This document shows, piece after piece, positions 9,012-18,128 of a stretch of 47,431 nucleotides of DNA (position 1 is its first letter; every line of letters begins with the position of its first letter). This DNA comes from Chitinophaga pinensis (lineage in GTDB: Bacteria; Bacteroidota; Bacteroidia; SXHM01). The position numbers and the translations under genes are program-made. Under the pieces are notes generated by a model. The model worked only from the letters and a program-made list of their open reading frames with translations. It was not told the DNA's origin and did no database searches. The stretch lies in NCBI GenBank assembly GCA_945889235.1, contig CAMDBK010000003.1:1-47431 (forward strand). Direction: 5' to 3'.

Positions 9012-9671
9012 TTAAGGTTCCCATCTAGCTAGTTCAATATTGTTGATTGCATCAATAATATGCAGGGTTGAAAACCGAACACGCATGCTGTCCTGATCTA
9101 TCCAACTTCCTGAGGCATCATACCATTCAAGGTGTGTGCCTATGGCAAGAATATAGTCACTGCCATTTAAATTAAAAGCATTACTATTATGAACATCGTA
9201 TAGAATGGATGTATTGTATTGCCTGCCATGATACATATAGGAATAAGGAATACTCATTGTTACTGTATTTGTCAGGTTGAGAAGCGAATCAAAGGTCATT
9301 ATAGATTCAAACCCTGTTGGCTGTAGTGGTACATCTATTGCTGTGTTTATTTTTGCCACTGACCATGAACTTCCGTTATTAACTGAGCCGAGTAAAAAAA
9401 GTTGGTTGAAACCCGACACGAGCGTATCAGTAGGATAGGGATAGTCAAGCAAACGTTTAAATTTTTTTGCAGGATCAACTATGCCTATAAAATTAGTATC
9501 AATTCCATTAGCAAAGGTTATTGCTCCTATATTTAATAATGGTAAATTTTGAAGCTCTGTAGAATCATATACAGTAACATAGTTATTAATGTCGTTAATA
9601 AAGTAAGGAGTTTGAGATTTTACCTTAGTAAAAAAAGAAAAGAAAAGAATTGTAAAAAATAATTTTTTCAT
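9012..9671 (-). CDS. Secreted protein, N-terminal part of an interrupted gene
   Basis: This is a 219-residue product beginning with a clear signal peptide (MKKLFFTILFFSFFTKVKSQ, likely cleaved near residue 19). The rest is beta-rich with short WD/propeller-like repeats (ITFANGIDTNFIGIV, LFLLGSVNNGSSWSVAKI, LAIGTHLEWYDASGSW). It ends abruptly at ELARWEP followed by TAA, and the same frame then runs on for about 370 codons to a T9SS-type C-terminus. Without that C-terminus the product would probably lack its outer-membrane export signal. I do not recognise a family. It leads the leftward operon towards the glycan genes but need not belong functionally. Confidence 0.7.
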   Translation of the reverse strand: MKKLFFTILFFSFFTKVKSQTPYFINDINNYVTVYDSTELQNLPLLNIGAITFANGIDTNFIGIVDPAKKFKRLLDYPYPTDTLVSGFNQLFLLGSVNNGSSWSVAKINTAIDVPLQPTGFESIMTFDSLLNLTNTVTMSIPYSYMYHGRQYNTSILYDVHNSNAFNLNGSDYILAIGTHLEWYDASGSWIDQDSMRVRFSTLHIIDAINNIELARWEP

Positions 9672-9678
9672 GATAGAC

Positions 9679-9695
9679 TAATTAATTAATTAATT
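9679..9695. repeat. (TAAT)4 simple repeat
   Basis: Four tandem TAAT units lie in the 88-bp divergent gap between the interrupted secreted-protein gene (minus strand) and the SDR gene (plus strand). The repeat is palindromic and purely A/T. It may help promoter melting or may simply be low-complexity DNA; nothing else supports a function. Confidence 0.7.
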
Positions 9696-9726
9696 CAATG
9701 TAAAAAAATATGTGTCAGCATAATCC

Positions 9727-9734
9727 TACTTTTG
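9727..9734 (+). promoter_or_regulatory. Candidate -7 promoter element for the SDR gene
   Basis: TACTTTTG matches the Bacteroidota sigma-70 -7 consensus TAnnTTTG and lies 25 bp before the SDR start. A good TTG -33 box at the usual distance is not seen, so this is only a moderate call. Confidence 0.4.
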
Positions 9735-9759
9735 GGGCGTCAAAACTAGGAAAATAATT

Positions 9760-10641
9760 ATGCCCTATAATACTTTGTTTAGCAAGATATGCCTAGTAAC
9801 AGGAGCTAATTCAGGAATAGGTTTTAACACAGCTTTAACCATGGCAAAACAAAATTGTAAGGTGCTGGTATTGTGCAGAGATAAAGCGAAAGCTCAATAT
9901 GCTCGCAATAGAATAATAGAACTTAGTGGTAATAAAAGTATTATATGTTATTGGTCTGATCTTTCAGACAGAAATGAAATTAATAATATATCAAATCAAA
10001 TTAAATGTGATTTTAATAAAATAGATGTTATTATCCATAATGCTGCATGTGTTTCATCAAAATTCGAACTTACAAAACAGAGCATAGAACTTCAGTTTGC
10101 CGTCAATCATTTAGCACCTTTTTTGCTAACCCATCAACTGTTACCATTGCTTGAAAAAAGTAAAAACGCAAGAATTATTTCGGTAACTTCAAGGGCTCAT
10201 GGCAGAGGAACAATGCACTTTGATGATTTATTTCTGCAAAAAAATTATTCTATTTCTGCCGCTTATAACCAATCAAAATTGGCAAACCTGTTATTTACCT
10301 ACCATCTTGCAAAAAAATTAAAGGGCACAACAATTACAGTAAACGCCTTTCATCCAGGTTTGGTAAACTCGGATATAGGTAGTAAAAATGTTTCTCTTTT
10401 TCACGATTTGGTTTGGCGGATAATCAGGTTACTTGGAGCCTCTCCCGAAAAAGCTGCTGAAGATGCAGTTTTTCTTGCCCTTTCGGATGATATTTCACAG
10501 ATTACAGGTGGATACTTTCACAAAAAACAACAAATACATTCATCAAAAGATAGTTATAATAAAGAGTGGGCTGAACGGCTTTGGAAAATAAGCCTGGAAC
10601 TATGCGGAATTAAAGACGAATTGTATGGTAAAATATCCTGA
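9760..10641 (+). CDS. Short-chain dehydrogenase/reductase, retinol-dehydrogenase-like
   Basis: This is an NAD(P)-dependent classical SDR of 293 residues. The cofactor loop is TGANSGIG (14-21), HNAA (93-96) is the structural NAG-type motif, S144 is the catalytic serine and Y169/K173 form YxxxK (YNQSKLAN). The wide C-terminal region resembles RDH/WWOX-like SDRs. It overlaps the following FAD oxidoreductase gene by 17 bp, so the two are cotranslated. In the mycobacterial DprE1/DprE2 pair an FAD enzyme oxidises a polyprenyl-linked sugar and an SDR reduces the ketone. A similar two-step epimerisation is an attractive inference here, but this SDR is not obviously DprE2. Confidence 0.9.
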   Translation: MPYNTLFSKICLVTGANSGIGFNTALTMAKQNCKVLVLCRDKAKAQYARNRIIELSGNKSIICYWSDLSDRNEINNISNQIKCDFNKIDVIIHNAACVSSKFELTKQSIELQFAVNHLAPFLLTHQLLPLLEKSKNARIISVTSRAHGRGTMHFDDLFLQKNYSISAAYNQSKLANLLFTYHLAKKLKGTTITVNAFHPGLVNSDIGSKNVSLFHDLVWRIIRLLGASPEKAAEDAVFLALSDDISQITGGYFHKKQQIHSSKDSYNKEWAERLWKISLELCGIKDELYGKIS

Positions 10642-12013
10642 GAAAATAATTTCTTCTTACGGACTTTTAACAGCAAAGTCGTATTTATGTCAGCCTTCTT
10701 CTTACAAAGAAATAATTGAATGTATAAATTTTGCAAAAGCCAACGGATTAAAAATAAATCCGACAGGCAGCAGGTTAAGTTTCAGCGATGTTTGTTTGCT
10801 GAATGGACAAATTTCTATTGACTTAACCGGCTTAAATAAAACACTTCGCTTTGATAAAGAAAAAGCTCAAATAATTGTTCACTCAGGTGTGCTGACTTCG
10901 CAGATACTTACAACGATTATGCCAGAAGGTTTTACATTAATTGGTTTAACAGGTTCATTAGGAAATACTGTTGGTGGTGATATTGCAAACGATGTGAATG
11001 GAAAAGATTCATGGAAAAATGGGCATTTTGGTGAAAACGTAATTTCTCTGAAAATGATTACTGCCGATGGACAAATCAATGAATATAATCGTATTCATCA
11101 TACGGATGTAATGAATGCAGTTATTGGAGGAATGGGCTTAATCGGGATAATTATAGAGGTTACACTGAAACTGACTCCTATTAAATCATTTATGATAGAA
11201 ACTAATAGCATAAGAGTAGATAATATTGATGAGTTAGTGAATACCATGAATAGTTTACAGCAAAATGATTATGATTTTGCTTACTGCTGGACTGACCCAT
11301 GGGCTCCTGAAAAAAATTTTGGAAGAGGCTTTTGCGAAACAGCTAGATTTATTGATAATAAAGATGCTTATTCGTCAGAAAATTTTCTAAAAGGTTTTAA
11401 CGAAAAAAAAAAGATTGGTCCATTATCTCCCGAATTATTCTGGACACTATTCCGGAAAATTGATTTCCCTTTTTTCTATCAATGGGCAGGCTACCTGAAA
11501 TATTTTCTGCCCAAGTTACATCAACTTAAAACTGTTCCTTTTCCAGAATATCAATACCCTATGCTGAAATATTTTCCTAAATGGAACTTGAAGTATTATC
11601 CTCATGGCTTTAGAGAAATGCAAATTTTTTTACATGTTGAAAAATTTGCCATAGGCTATAGAAGCATATTATCTTTTTGTCGTGCCAATAACTTCACGCC
11701 TTATATCTGTGCGATACGAAAACATAAAAAGCAAACACCTTTTTTATCCTTTTCGGGCGATGGTTTTTCAATGACTCTAAACTATGGATTGAATGACCAT
11801 TCTGCAAAAGAAACAGAGGCATTTGAAAATAAAATCATTGAGAAAATCATTGAATTTGACGGCAAATTATACTTGGGGAAGTTTCCATTTTTGAACAAGT
11901 CAGCAATGAATAAAATGTATCCTGAGTTGGATAAATTTCTATCATTTAAACAGAAAATAGATTCTGAAAGTTTGTTCTGGTCAGATGCAGCGGAAAGGAT
12001 GTTAACTGATTAG
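10625..12013 (+). CDS. FAD-binding oxidoreductase, DprE1-like
   Basis: This is a 462-residue flavoprotein of the VAO/p-cresol methylhydroxylase fold. The FAD-binding part includes PTGSRLSFSD, VHSGVLTSQIL and GLTGSLGNTVGGDIANDVNGKDS, followed by FGENVISLKMITADG. The GGxIAxDVxGK...GxFG...S pattern is that of DprE1-type decaprenyl-phosphoryl-ribose oxidases. The C-terminal half is rich in aromatic residues, as in substrate-capping domains. It may oxidise C2 of a polyprenyl-linked sugar, with the overlapping SDR completing an epimerisation. This is a family-level inference; sugar-alcohol oxidases of the same fold are an alternative. Confidence 0.85.
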   Translation: MVKYPEKIISSYGLLTAKSYLCQPSSYKEIIECINFAKANGLKINPTGSRLSFSDVCLLNGQISIDLTGLNKTLRFDKEKAQIIVHSGVLTSQILTTIMPEGFTLIGLTGSLGNTVGGDIANDVNGKDSWKNGHFGENVISLKMITADGQINEYNRIHHTDVMNAVIGGMGLIGIIIEVTLKLTPIKSFMIETNSIRVDNIDELVNTMNSLQQNDYDFAYCWTDPWAPEKNFGRGFCETARFIDNKDAYSSENFLKGFNEKKKIGPLSPELFWTLFRKIDFPFFYQWAGYLKYFLPKLHQLKTVPFPEYQYPMLKYFPKWNLKYYPHGFREMQIFLHVEKFAIGYRSILSFCRANNFTPYICAIRKHKKQTPFLSFSGDGFSMTLNYGLNDHSAKETEAFENKIIEKIIEFDGKLYLGKFPFLNKSAMNKMYPELDKFLSFKQKIDSESLFWSDAAERMLTD

Positions 12014-12062
12014 AGGTATCTTTGTTGATATTTGCAATAACTGATTTTACATACTAAAGAAT

Positions 12063-13475
12063 TTGATTAAAGGCTTATTGATAGACCTTCCTACAAGCCC
12101 GAAGGGAACTATATCGTTGTCATTATTTAATGTCGCTTCCTGCATTTCCGATGTTTGTGAAGTCACGTATCTTGATTTAAATTTTGAGAATGATTCAAAG
12201 ACACTGAAGATATCTGATTTTTCTTCTTTCGGTTTTGCGGGCTTAAAAGTTTCGTCACAAAATTTTCAGATTGCGCAGGAACTTACCCGTAAACTTAAGT
12301 CAAAACATAAACTAAAAATTGTTTGGGGTGGTGAGCTTCCAACCTTATTGCCAGAAGAATGCCTGAAATATGCAGACACTATTATTAATGGCTTGTTTGA
12401 ACCGGTTGCAGAACAATTCTCTCACGACCTTGCCAATAATTCACTAAAACAACATTACAAAGGAGATAACCTTCCTGTTTCAAATCTGAAACCACCTTTC
12501 TTGAGTTTAATTACTGACTTTGAGCGATACAATACCTTTATGGGATTGCCTCTGGAAACATCGCGTGGATGCCCTGAGAATTGCACGTTTTGTATGGTGC
12601 TGACTATGCAGCGGAAAAATTATTACCTGAAAAATATAGAACAATTGTCTAAAGAAATTGATTCTTATCATAACAGATTTATCAACATTATTGACTACAA
12701 CTTTGGTGTAGATTCTGAGCATGTAATCCGGGTTTCAAGTGTTATTGAAAAATCGACCGCATTGGGCTGGATGGCGGAAATGAATATTGAATTGCTTGAC
12801 AATGACGCAATGCTTCAGGCAATGGCAAATAGTCGTTGTAAAATGATTTATTGCGGACTTGAATCAATAGATGAAAAAGCGCTTGAGTCGGTGAATAAAG
12901 CAAGAGTAAATGTTGTAGAGAACTACAGGCGGATAATAAAAAAAGCGCAGTCATACGGCATTAATGTAGCTGCCGGCCTTATCCTCGGCTTAGAAGGCAT
13001 GAATGAAGACCTGACCAAACGAACTTTTCAATTTTATTCCGAAGTTGGTATCATCTACACCAAGCTTACTTTTTTAACATTTAATCCGGGAACACGGGTA
13101 AAAGATTTTATGTCAAAGAAAGGTGTTTTTGTAACCGAAGAAATTGAAAAATATGATGGGATTCACCTGACTTACTTAGCTCCTGGGATGAATGAAAAAG
13201 AAATTTATTCAGTTGGTAGATGGTATATCTTAAATTTTTATTCAATAAAAAATATTGTATCGAGATCATTGAAGACACCTATCTCATTGAAGAAAAAAAT
13301 AGAATTTATTTTATTCAACATTTGTTATAGGGCTGCTTACTTAGACTGGCTGAAATATGATATTTTTGAAAAGGAAGAAAATTTTACAAGAATGTTAACC
13401 TCTCACTATTCTAAGCCAATAAAGTTGAAGCTGGCAGAAAAAATGTTGAATTATATCAGAAAGTCTTACCTGTAA
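12063..13475 (+). CDS. B12-binding-domain-type radical SAM protein
   Basis: This is a 470-residue radical SAM enzyme. C170, C174 and C177 (TSRGCPENCTFCMV) form CxxxCxxC, which binds the [4Fe-4S] cluster and SAM. The N-terminal 130 residues have a Rossmann-like fold with IVWGGELPTLLPEECL, as in cobalamin-binding radical SAM proteins, although a DxHxxG cobalamin motif is not evident. Later motifs ICCGLES-like (MIYCGLESID) and GLILGLEGM fit the TIM barrel. Such enzymes methylate or rearrange unactivated carbons. The start is TTG at 12063, right at the first conserved strand. It ends 8 bp from the convergent PhyH array. Role in this locus is unknown; carbon methylation of the same product is possible. 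Confidence 0.88.
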   Translation: MIKGLLIDLPTSPKGTISLSLFNVASCISDVCEVTYLDLNFENDSKTLKISDFSSFGFAGLKVSSQNFQIAQELTRKLKSKHKLKIVWGGELPTLLPEECLKYADTIINGLFEPVAEQFSHDLANNSLKQHYKGDNLPVSNLKPPFLSLITDFERYNTFMGLPLETSRGCPENCTFCMVLTMQRKNYYLKNIEQLSKEIDSYHNRFINIIDYNFGVDSEHVIRVSSVIEKSTALGWMAEMNIELLDNDAMLQAMANSRCKMIYCGLESIDEKALESVNKARVNVVENYRRIIKKAQSYGINVAAGLILGLEGMNEDLTKRTFQFYSEVGIIYTKLTFLTFNPGTRVKDFMSKKGVFVTEEIEKYDGIHLTYLAPGMNEKEIYSVGRWYILNFYSIKNIVSRSLKTPISLKKKIEFILFNICYRAAYLDWLKYDIFEKEENFTRMLTSHYSKPIKLKLAEKMLNYIRKSYL

Positions 13476-13483
13476 TTTAAGGG

Positions 13484-14299
13484 TTAAGATATTTTATTAA
13501 TCACTTGCAACCACTTGTATTTCCACTTTCCAATTTTTGAGTCGTTCATTTTAACGGATGCTACTTTTTTCAAAATTTCAGGTCCTTTCTGAATATCTTC
13601 ATTGAGAAAAAAGTCAGGGCTGCTTTCATACATTTCCACATTTCCGTTATTGCCGCAGTAATAATACATCTGTGCTTTTTCTGAAATAATACCGAATACA
13701 GAGGCCAAACGTAAATCCTTTGTTTGATTGGGCTCAGAAGCATGGAACAGGCGGTGGTCATAAATCAATGCTTCTCCTGCTTTCATATAAAGTGGTTTCA
13801 TGGCATTCCAGATTTCTTCGTGCACATTCTCAAATGTATCGGGCAGGTTTGGTCCACGGAATGTTTTTATCCACCTATGACTTTTAGGCATCACTTTTAT
13901 CACCCCGTTTTCTTTGGTTAAATCAACCAAAGGAATCCAGATATTAAATGAGCGATGCTTTTCTTCATCCACTATATTCCAGTCCTGGTGCGGGTGTAAG
14001 CGTTCTTTCTGTGTATTTGATTTTACAACAAATGAGCCACCAAGTGGACTGCATTCATGAAAATAATCATCAACACTTCGCTGAAAAACACTCTTAATTC
14101 GTTCGTTCATTTTTTTACGAAACGAAATATCCTGAACGTGAGCAGTTGCATAAAACCCGTTGATTCCATCAGGATGATTTTCGTAAAAAAAATCTGTAAG
14201 ATTTTTGATTTCCGTTTCGTTCAGAAACGAAACAACAATATAGCCTTCTTTCAGCAAAAGCTTATCAAGAGCCGGGTTACTAAGAATTTTTTCAGCCAT
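13484..14299 (-). CDS. PhyH-family Fe(II)/2-oxoglutarate dioxygenase (copy 3)
   Basis: This is a 271-residue single-domain PhyH enzyme with an intact site: H104-Q-D106 (LHPHQDWNIVDE), H186 (LFHASEPN) and R197. Typical MPKSH replaces LPGSH. It is the last gene of the leftward array that begins with the Wzm-like permease, one base after the preceding PhyH gene. The C-terminal tail ends in a short basic/hydrophobic helix (KWKYKWLQVINKIS), as do several of its neighbours. The substrate is unknown; the tandem setting implies related substrates or successive positions on one substrate. Confidence 0.93.
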   Translation of the reverse strand: MAEKILSNPALDKLLLKEGYIVVSFLNETEIKNLTDFFYENHPDGINGFYATAHVQDISFRKKMNERIKSVFQRSVDDYFHECSPLGGSFVVKSNTQKERLHPHQDWNIVDEEKHRSFNIWIPLVDLTKENGVIKVMPKSHRWIKTFRGPNLPDTFENVHEEIWNAMKPLYMKAGEALIYDHRLFHASEPNQTKDLRLASVFGIISEKAQMYYYCGNNGNVEMYESSPDFFLNEDIQKGPEILKKVASVKMNDSKIGKWKYKWLQVINKIS

Positions 14300-14300
14300 T

Positions 14301-15257
14301 TCAGTTGCTGAAAATAGAAGTTAATTTTTTCAAAAAAGATTTTTCTTTTCCTTTTGCAACAAGTATTTCAGGTGGAGCAGCAAACGGATTGGTTTTCATT
14401 TTATAACCGGCTGATGTTTTCATTTCCCGTATTTTTTCATACAACTCTTTACCTTTAAATTGTGGTAGTGTGTAAGGAATAAAACCAATGCTTTTCCCGT
14501 TTTTAGGACGAAGTGCAATGTCTTCTGCAAAATTTTCAAAGCGGATTAAAAAGTCATCATCTTCTTCAAAAACTTCGAGCTCATTTTTTACTAACGCTGA
14601 ATCTTTATAATGAAAATACATCTGCGCGCCTTTTGATTTTATTCCCGCGGTAATTGCTTTTCTTACAGTGCTTCCAAGATTAGGCAATGAATAGTGAATA
14701 ACGCTTTGATTTAAAATTACTGCTGTTCCCGCCTTTACAATCATGGGTTCCAGTTCATTGATAATCATTTTTTCTTCACCTGAAAAAAAGAAGGGTAGGG
14801 TAGGGGCGCGCACTACATTCAGGTTTTTAAAATGACTACCTGGGAGAATCATTAAAGGACCATTTTCAAGCGTTATGTCGCAAAGCGGAACCCAGCAATT
14901 AAGTGCAACGAATTTTTGCTCGTCAACAATTGTCCAGTCCTGGTGGGCAGCAAGCTCGCTGTTTGCACCGGGAACTTTGAAAAGAAACGCACCGCCAAAA
15001 GGAGTATAATCAACAAATAATTCCTGATAGCTCCGGCTGAATTTTTTTACAATCTCATCACTGGCTTTCTTTTTATAGTTGAGATCAGAAGAATAACTAC
15101 CTGAAAAAAAACCTGCGGAATTTGTTTCAGGATGAAGCTGGTCAAAGATTTTATTCAACTCTTCCAACTCACATGGATTTAGAAAAGGCAGCACAATAAA
15201 TCCCTGCTTGTCAAACAGGCTTTGATGTTCATCGCTTTTAAAAATCCGAACTGACAT
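14301..15257 (-). CDS. PhyH-family Fe(II)/2-oxoglutarate dioxygenase (copy 4)
   Basis: This is a 318-residue PhyH-like enzyme. Active-site residues are H105-Q-D107 (AAHQDWTIVDE), H188 (VIHYSLPN) and R199, with LPGSH at 138-142. After the barrel come the shared EDDDFLIRFENF motif and a linker. The tail KEKSFLKKLTSIFSN is predicted amphipathic and basic. It overlaps the upstream PhyH start by one base and is followed by the next PhyH after one base, so the array is translated as a tightly coupled unit. No specific substrate is recognisable. Confidence 0.93.
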   Translation of the reverse strand: MSVRIFKSDEHQSLFDKQGFIVLPFLNPCELEELNKIFDQLHPETNSAGFFSGSYSSDLNYKKKASDEIVKKFSRSYQELFVDYTPFGGAFLFKVPGANSELAAHQDWTIVDEQKFVALNCWVPLCDITLENGPLMILPGSHFKNLNVVRAPTLPFFFSGEEKMIINELEPMIVKAGTAVILNQSVIHYSLPNLGSTVRKAITAGIKSKGAQMYFHYKDSALVKNELEVFEEDDDFLIRFENFAEDIALRPKNGKSIGFIPYTLPQFKGKELYEKIREMKTSAGYKMKTNPFAAPPEILVAKGKEKSFLKKLTSIFSN

Positions 15258-16204
15258 TAGTTAATCAATTCCATTACACGTTTGAAAATGCTCTTTCGCT
15301 CAACTGTATTTTCAACAGGTTGCTTTGGAACAGCATTCAAAATCAATTCGCGGGCGTTTGTTTTCGTAAAATGTTTTTCAAGAAAATCGGTATCAATTTT
15401 TGGAAAATTGTATTCAACAAGACCTAATGAAGTGCCCACTTTCGGGCGGTCATGAATATTCTCACCGAATTGCTGAAAATTGGTCATAAAGCTATCATCC
15501 TGTGCAAATGCTTCTACATATCCCGGTTGGGTTTTATCAAAATAATAAGTGCGGTATTCGGTATTTTTATGTGTAAAATAAGTATTGGTAACAATTCTGA
15601 TTTTGTCAGAATAGTTTGGAGGAGAAAAATGAATAATGCTTTGGTCAAAAAATACAGCTTCACCGGCTTTCAATAAAACGGGTTGCAGGTAGTCAATCAT
15701 TTGCTCGCTTACATTTTGAAAAAATTCAGGAATGGAAGAACCTCTGTAAGTAGGAAAAACACGATGACTTCCGGGCAAAACAAATAATGCACCATTCTCA
15801 ATAGTCAAATCAACAAGCGGCACCCAGATATTAATTCCTGTAAAACGTGATTCATCTACCAGCGACATATCCTGGTGAACACACATGCCGCTTTCAGGTC
15901 CGGGACTTTTAACAATAAAACTTCCGCAAACTACTTTAATATTTTCGCAATACTTTTCAATGCCAGGCTCACACATTCTGCGGATTTCAGCATCTGCTAC
16001 CGTGCGGTAATTTTTATCTCCTGAAAATGTGCTGGGGAAAAAGCCTTTTTCATTTATTGGATGCAATCTGTAATACAGCGCCTCAAGTTCCTTTATTTCC
16101 TTTTCATTGTAAAAAGGTAAAATAACAAACCCGTTCTTTTCAAACTCATCCTGATGTTTTACGTCACAAAACAACTTAAGCATTTTATCAGGGAATTTGA
16201 ACAT
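15257..16204 (-). CDS. PhyH-family Fe(II)/2-oxoglutarate dioxygenase (copy 5)
   Basis: This is a 315-residue PhyH-like enzyme with H110-Q-D112 (CVHQDMSLVDE), H192 (IIHFSPPN) and R203; LPGSH is at 143-147. M8 aligns with the first Met of the neighbouring paralogues, so the true start could be M8. I keep the outer ATG because it overlaps the upstream stop as TAATG, a coupling arrangement. The C-terminus carries AQDDSFMTNFQQF and then a tail ERKSIFKRVMELIN like that of copy 4. Copies 4 and 5 look like a recent local duplication by their shared ENIHDRPKVGTSLG/DIALRPKNGKSIG block. Confidence 0.93.
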   Translation of the reverse strand: MFKFPDKMLKLFCDVKHQDEFEKNGFVILPFYNEKEIKELEALYYRLHPINEKGFFPSTFSGDKNYRTVADAEIRRMCEPGIEKYCENIKVVCGSFIVKSPGPESGMCVHQDMSLVDESRFTGINIWVPLVDLTIENGALFVLPGSHRVFPTYRGSSIPEFFQNVSEQMIDYLQPVLLKAGEAVFFDQSIIHFSPPNYSDKIRIVTNTYFTHKNTEYRTYYFDKTQPGYVEAFAQDDSFMTNFQQFGENIHDRPKVGTSLGLVEYNFPKIDTDFLEKHFTKTNARELILNAVPKQPVENTVERKSIFKRVMELIN

Positions 16205-18120
16205 TATGATTGTGCTCCTACAAGCCTGCTTTTAATTTCTTTTACAATATTAAGCGGAGTATATTTTTTAAAAAAACTTCTGCTGTCTGGCCATTTTTCA
16301 ACAGGTTTTTGCTCTGTTGATATTATTTCCTGTTTCGGTTCTTCCACCTTTTTTTCCTGTGTAATGTTGCCAAAAAGTTTTGCTAATTTTTCAGTCATAG
16401 GAACATTGAAAACATTTCCTGCAGACTTAATAATATCAATCAATTCCTCACTTGAATATGTTGTATATTGATAAGGAACTTCAATTGGTTCACCATAACC
16501 TTCAATCAATTTTTTTTCATCAAACATTTTTGCAAGCGTAGCATTTTCATACTTTAAGAAAAAATCTTCATCTACGTTATAGCGTAGCATGGTTTTATAA
16601 GTGCCATCAGGCTTCATAAAATAATGTACTAGCTGTGCATCATTTTGTGTAACTCCAACACCTGCTGCAAGCCTTATTGCTGGGGTTGTATTAGGCGGTG
16701 AGGCATGAATAGTGCGGTTATCAAACATTAATACCTCGCCAGCTTTCATATCAATTGTATGCAGATATGGAAAAATACTGAACATATGTTCGCTCAGCGG
16801 AACCGGTGCTTGAGGTGATGGTGACGGGCGGTGGTTTTGCATAAATTTGTGGCTACCACGAATTACACCCATTTGTCCGTTGTCCAAATTTGTGTCTACC
16901 AAGGTAATCCAACAGGTTATGGACGAGTATCCATCCTCCTCTCTGTCAACAAAACTCCAGTCTTGATGTGCAGGAACAACCCCTTTAGGATTGGTTTCTT
17001 TTACTACAAAACTAGCTACAAAAGGTTTAAAATTTTTAAGATGTTCGCTCAGTTTTGGAAGAGCTGTATCCCAAATTTTCTCTCTTATCTGTCTGCACAG
17101 ATTCTTGTCTGCATTGTCCATACTTACATGAAAGCCCAATCCTTTCTCATCTCTAAGGTTTAATGATTCATAATACAATTTTAAATCATTCACTTCAGTT
17201 TCATTCAACAAAGGAAATACGGCAAAGCCTTCACGCTCAAAATATTTTTGCTTTTGCTCGTCAATAAATAGGGGAATCATTTTATACATGGCATTTTGCT
17301 TACGTGCAAAGTAAGAATTTTTTATCTTACGATATTCTTCAGTGTTTATCAGGTACTCATTATAGTTGAATTCTGCAACTTTTTTTCCTGTTGAAGGTGG
17401 TTGACCAATTTGTGTATTGTAGCGCTGAAAAAAATCAATTTCTACTTCATATTTCTCAACCAGATTAAGTTCATTTTTATGGTAAAAATACATTTGAGCT
17501 GAAGATGGAATTAACCCATAAGTTACTACCAGCCTTTGATTTGAACTTTTGTTTTGCGGGGAAGCATGTAGTAAAGCCTGACTGAAAATTAATGCGTCAC
17601 CTGCTTTCATCGCAATACTTTCTAAATCTTTTCTAACTTCAGTTTGAACATCCAGAAAAGGGTTTACCAATGAAGGTGAACGTAGTGCATCACTATACCT
17701 ATGACTGCCTTCCACAACCTGCATTGCTCCATTTTTTTCATTTACATCACAAAGTGGCACCCAAATGGTGAGTGAATCAAATTCAGGCTCATTAACAACT
17801 GTCCAATCTTGATGAATCGGCATTTCACCTTGCGGACCGGGAGATTTATTAAGAAAACAACTTCCTAATTTTTTTACTGCCTCAAACGTGCTTTTTATTT
17901 TTTCATCAAAGATTTTGTCAACACCTGCAATCAGTTTTTCTTTCACAACTGTATCGTTGCTGAAGCTGGTTGAGTAAAATCCTTCAGGTGTTTCTTTTAT
18001 TTCATTGCTGTAAAGTTCACTAAGGGCAAGTGTTTCAGAAGGCGATAAAAAGGGTATTACAACAAATCCTTTTAATTCAAATTGTTGTTGCCGGTTATCG
18101 TCTTTAAAAATTCTTGCCAT
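16204..18120 (-). CDS. Two-domain PhyH-family dioxygenase fusion (copies 6 and 7)
   Basis: This 638-residue protein has two complete PhyH barrels. Domain 1 (about 1-270) has H103-Q-D105, H185 and R196. Domain 2 (about 285-560) has H385-Q-D387, H472 and R483. Both keep all iron and 2-oxoglutarate ligands, so both could be active. Each domain starts like a separate paralogue (FKDDNRQQQFELKGFVVIPF and FIDEQKQKYFEREGFAVFPL), which shows fusion of two tandem genes. The last 70 residues are a low-complexity acidic/proline linker and then a basic helix (SFFKKYTPLNIVKEIKSRL). A fused pair suggests two linked oxidations on one substrate. It lies 8 bp after copy 8 and overlaps copy 5 by one base. Confidence 0.92.
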   Translation of the reverse strand: MARIFKDDNRQQQFELKGFVVIPFLSPSETLALSELYSNEIKETPEGFYSTSFSNDTVVKEKLIAGVDKIFDEKIKSTFEAVKKLGSCFLNKSPGPQGEMPIHQDWTVVNEPEFDSLTIWVPLCDVNEKNGAMQVVEGSHRYSDALRSPSLVNPFLDVQTEVRKDLESIAMKAGDALIFSQALLHASPQNKSSNQRLVVTYGLIPSSAQMYFYHKNELNLVEKYEVEIDFFQRYNTQIGQPPSTGKKVAEFNYNEYLINTEEYRKIKNSYFARKQNAMYKMIPLFIDEQKQKYFEREGFAVFPLLNETEVNDLKLYYESLNLRDEKGLGFHVSMDNADKNLCRQIREKIWDTALPKLSEHLKNFKPFVASFVVKETNPKGVVPAHQDWSFVDREEDGYSSITCWITLVDTNLDNGQMGVIRGSHKFMQNHRPSPSPQAPVPLSEHMFSIFPYLHTIDMKAGEVLMFDNRTIHASPPNTTPAIRLAAGVGVTQNDAQLVHYFMKPDGTYKTMLRYNVDEDFFLKYENATLAKMFDEKKLIEGYGEPIEVPYQYTTYSSEELIDIIKSAGNVFNVPMTEKLAKLFGNITQEKKVEEPKQEIISTEQKPVEKWPDSRSFFKKYTPLNIVKEIKSRLVGAQS

Positions 18121-18128
18121 ATTTTGAA

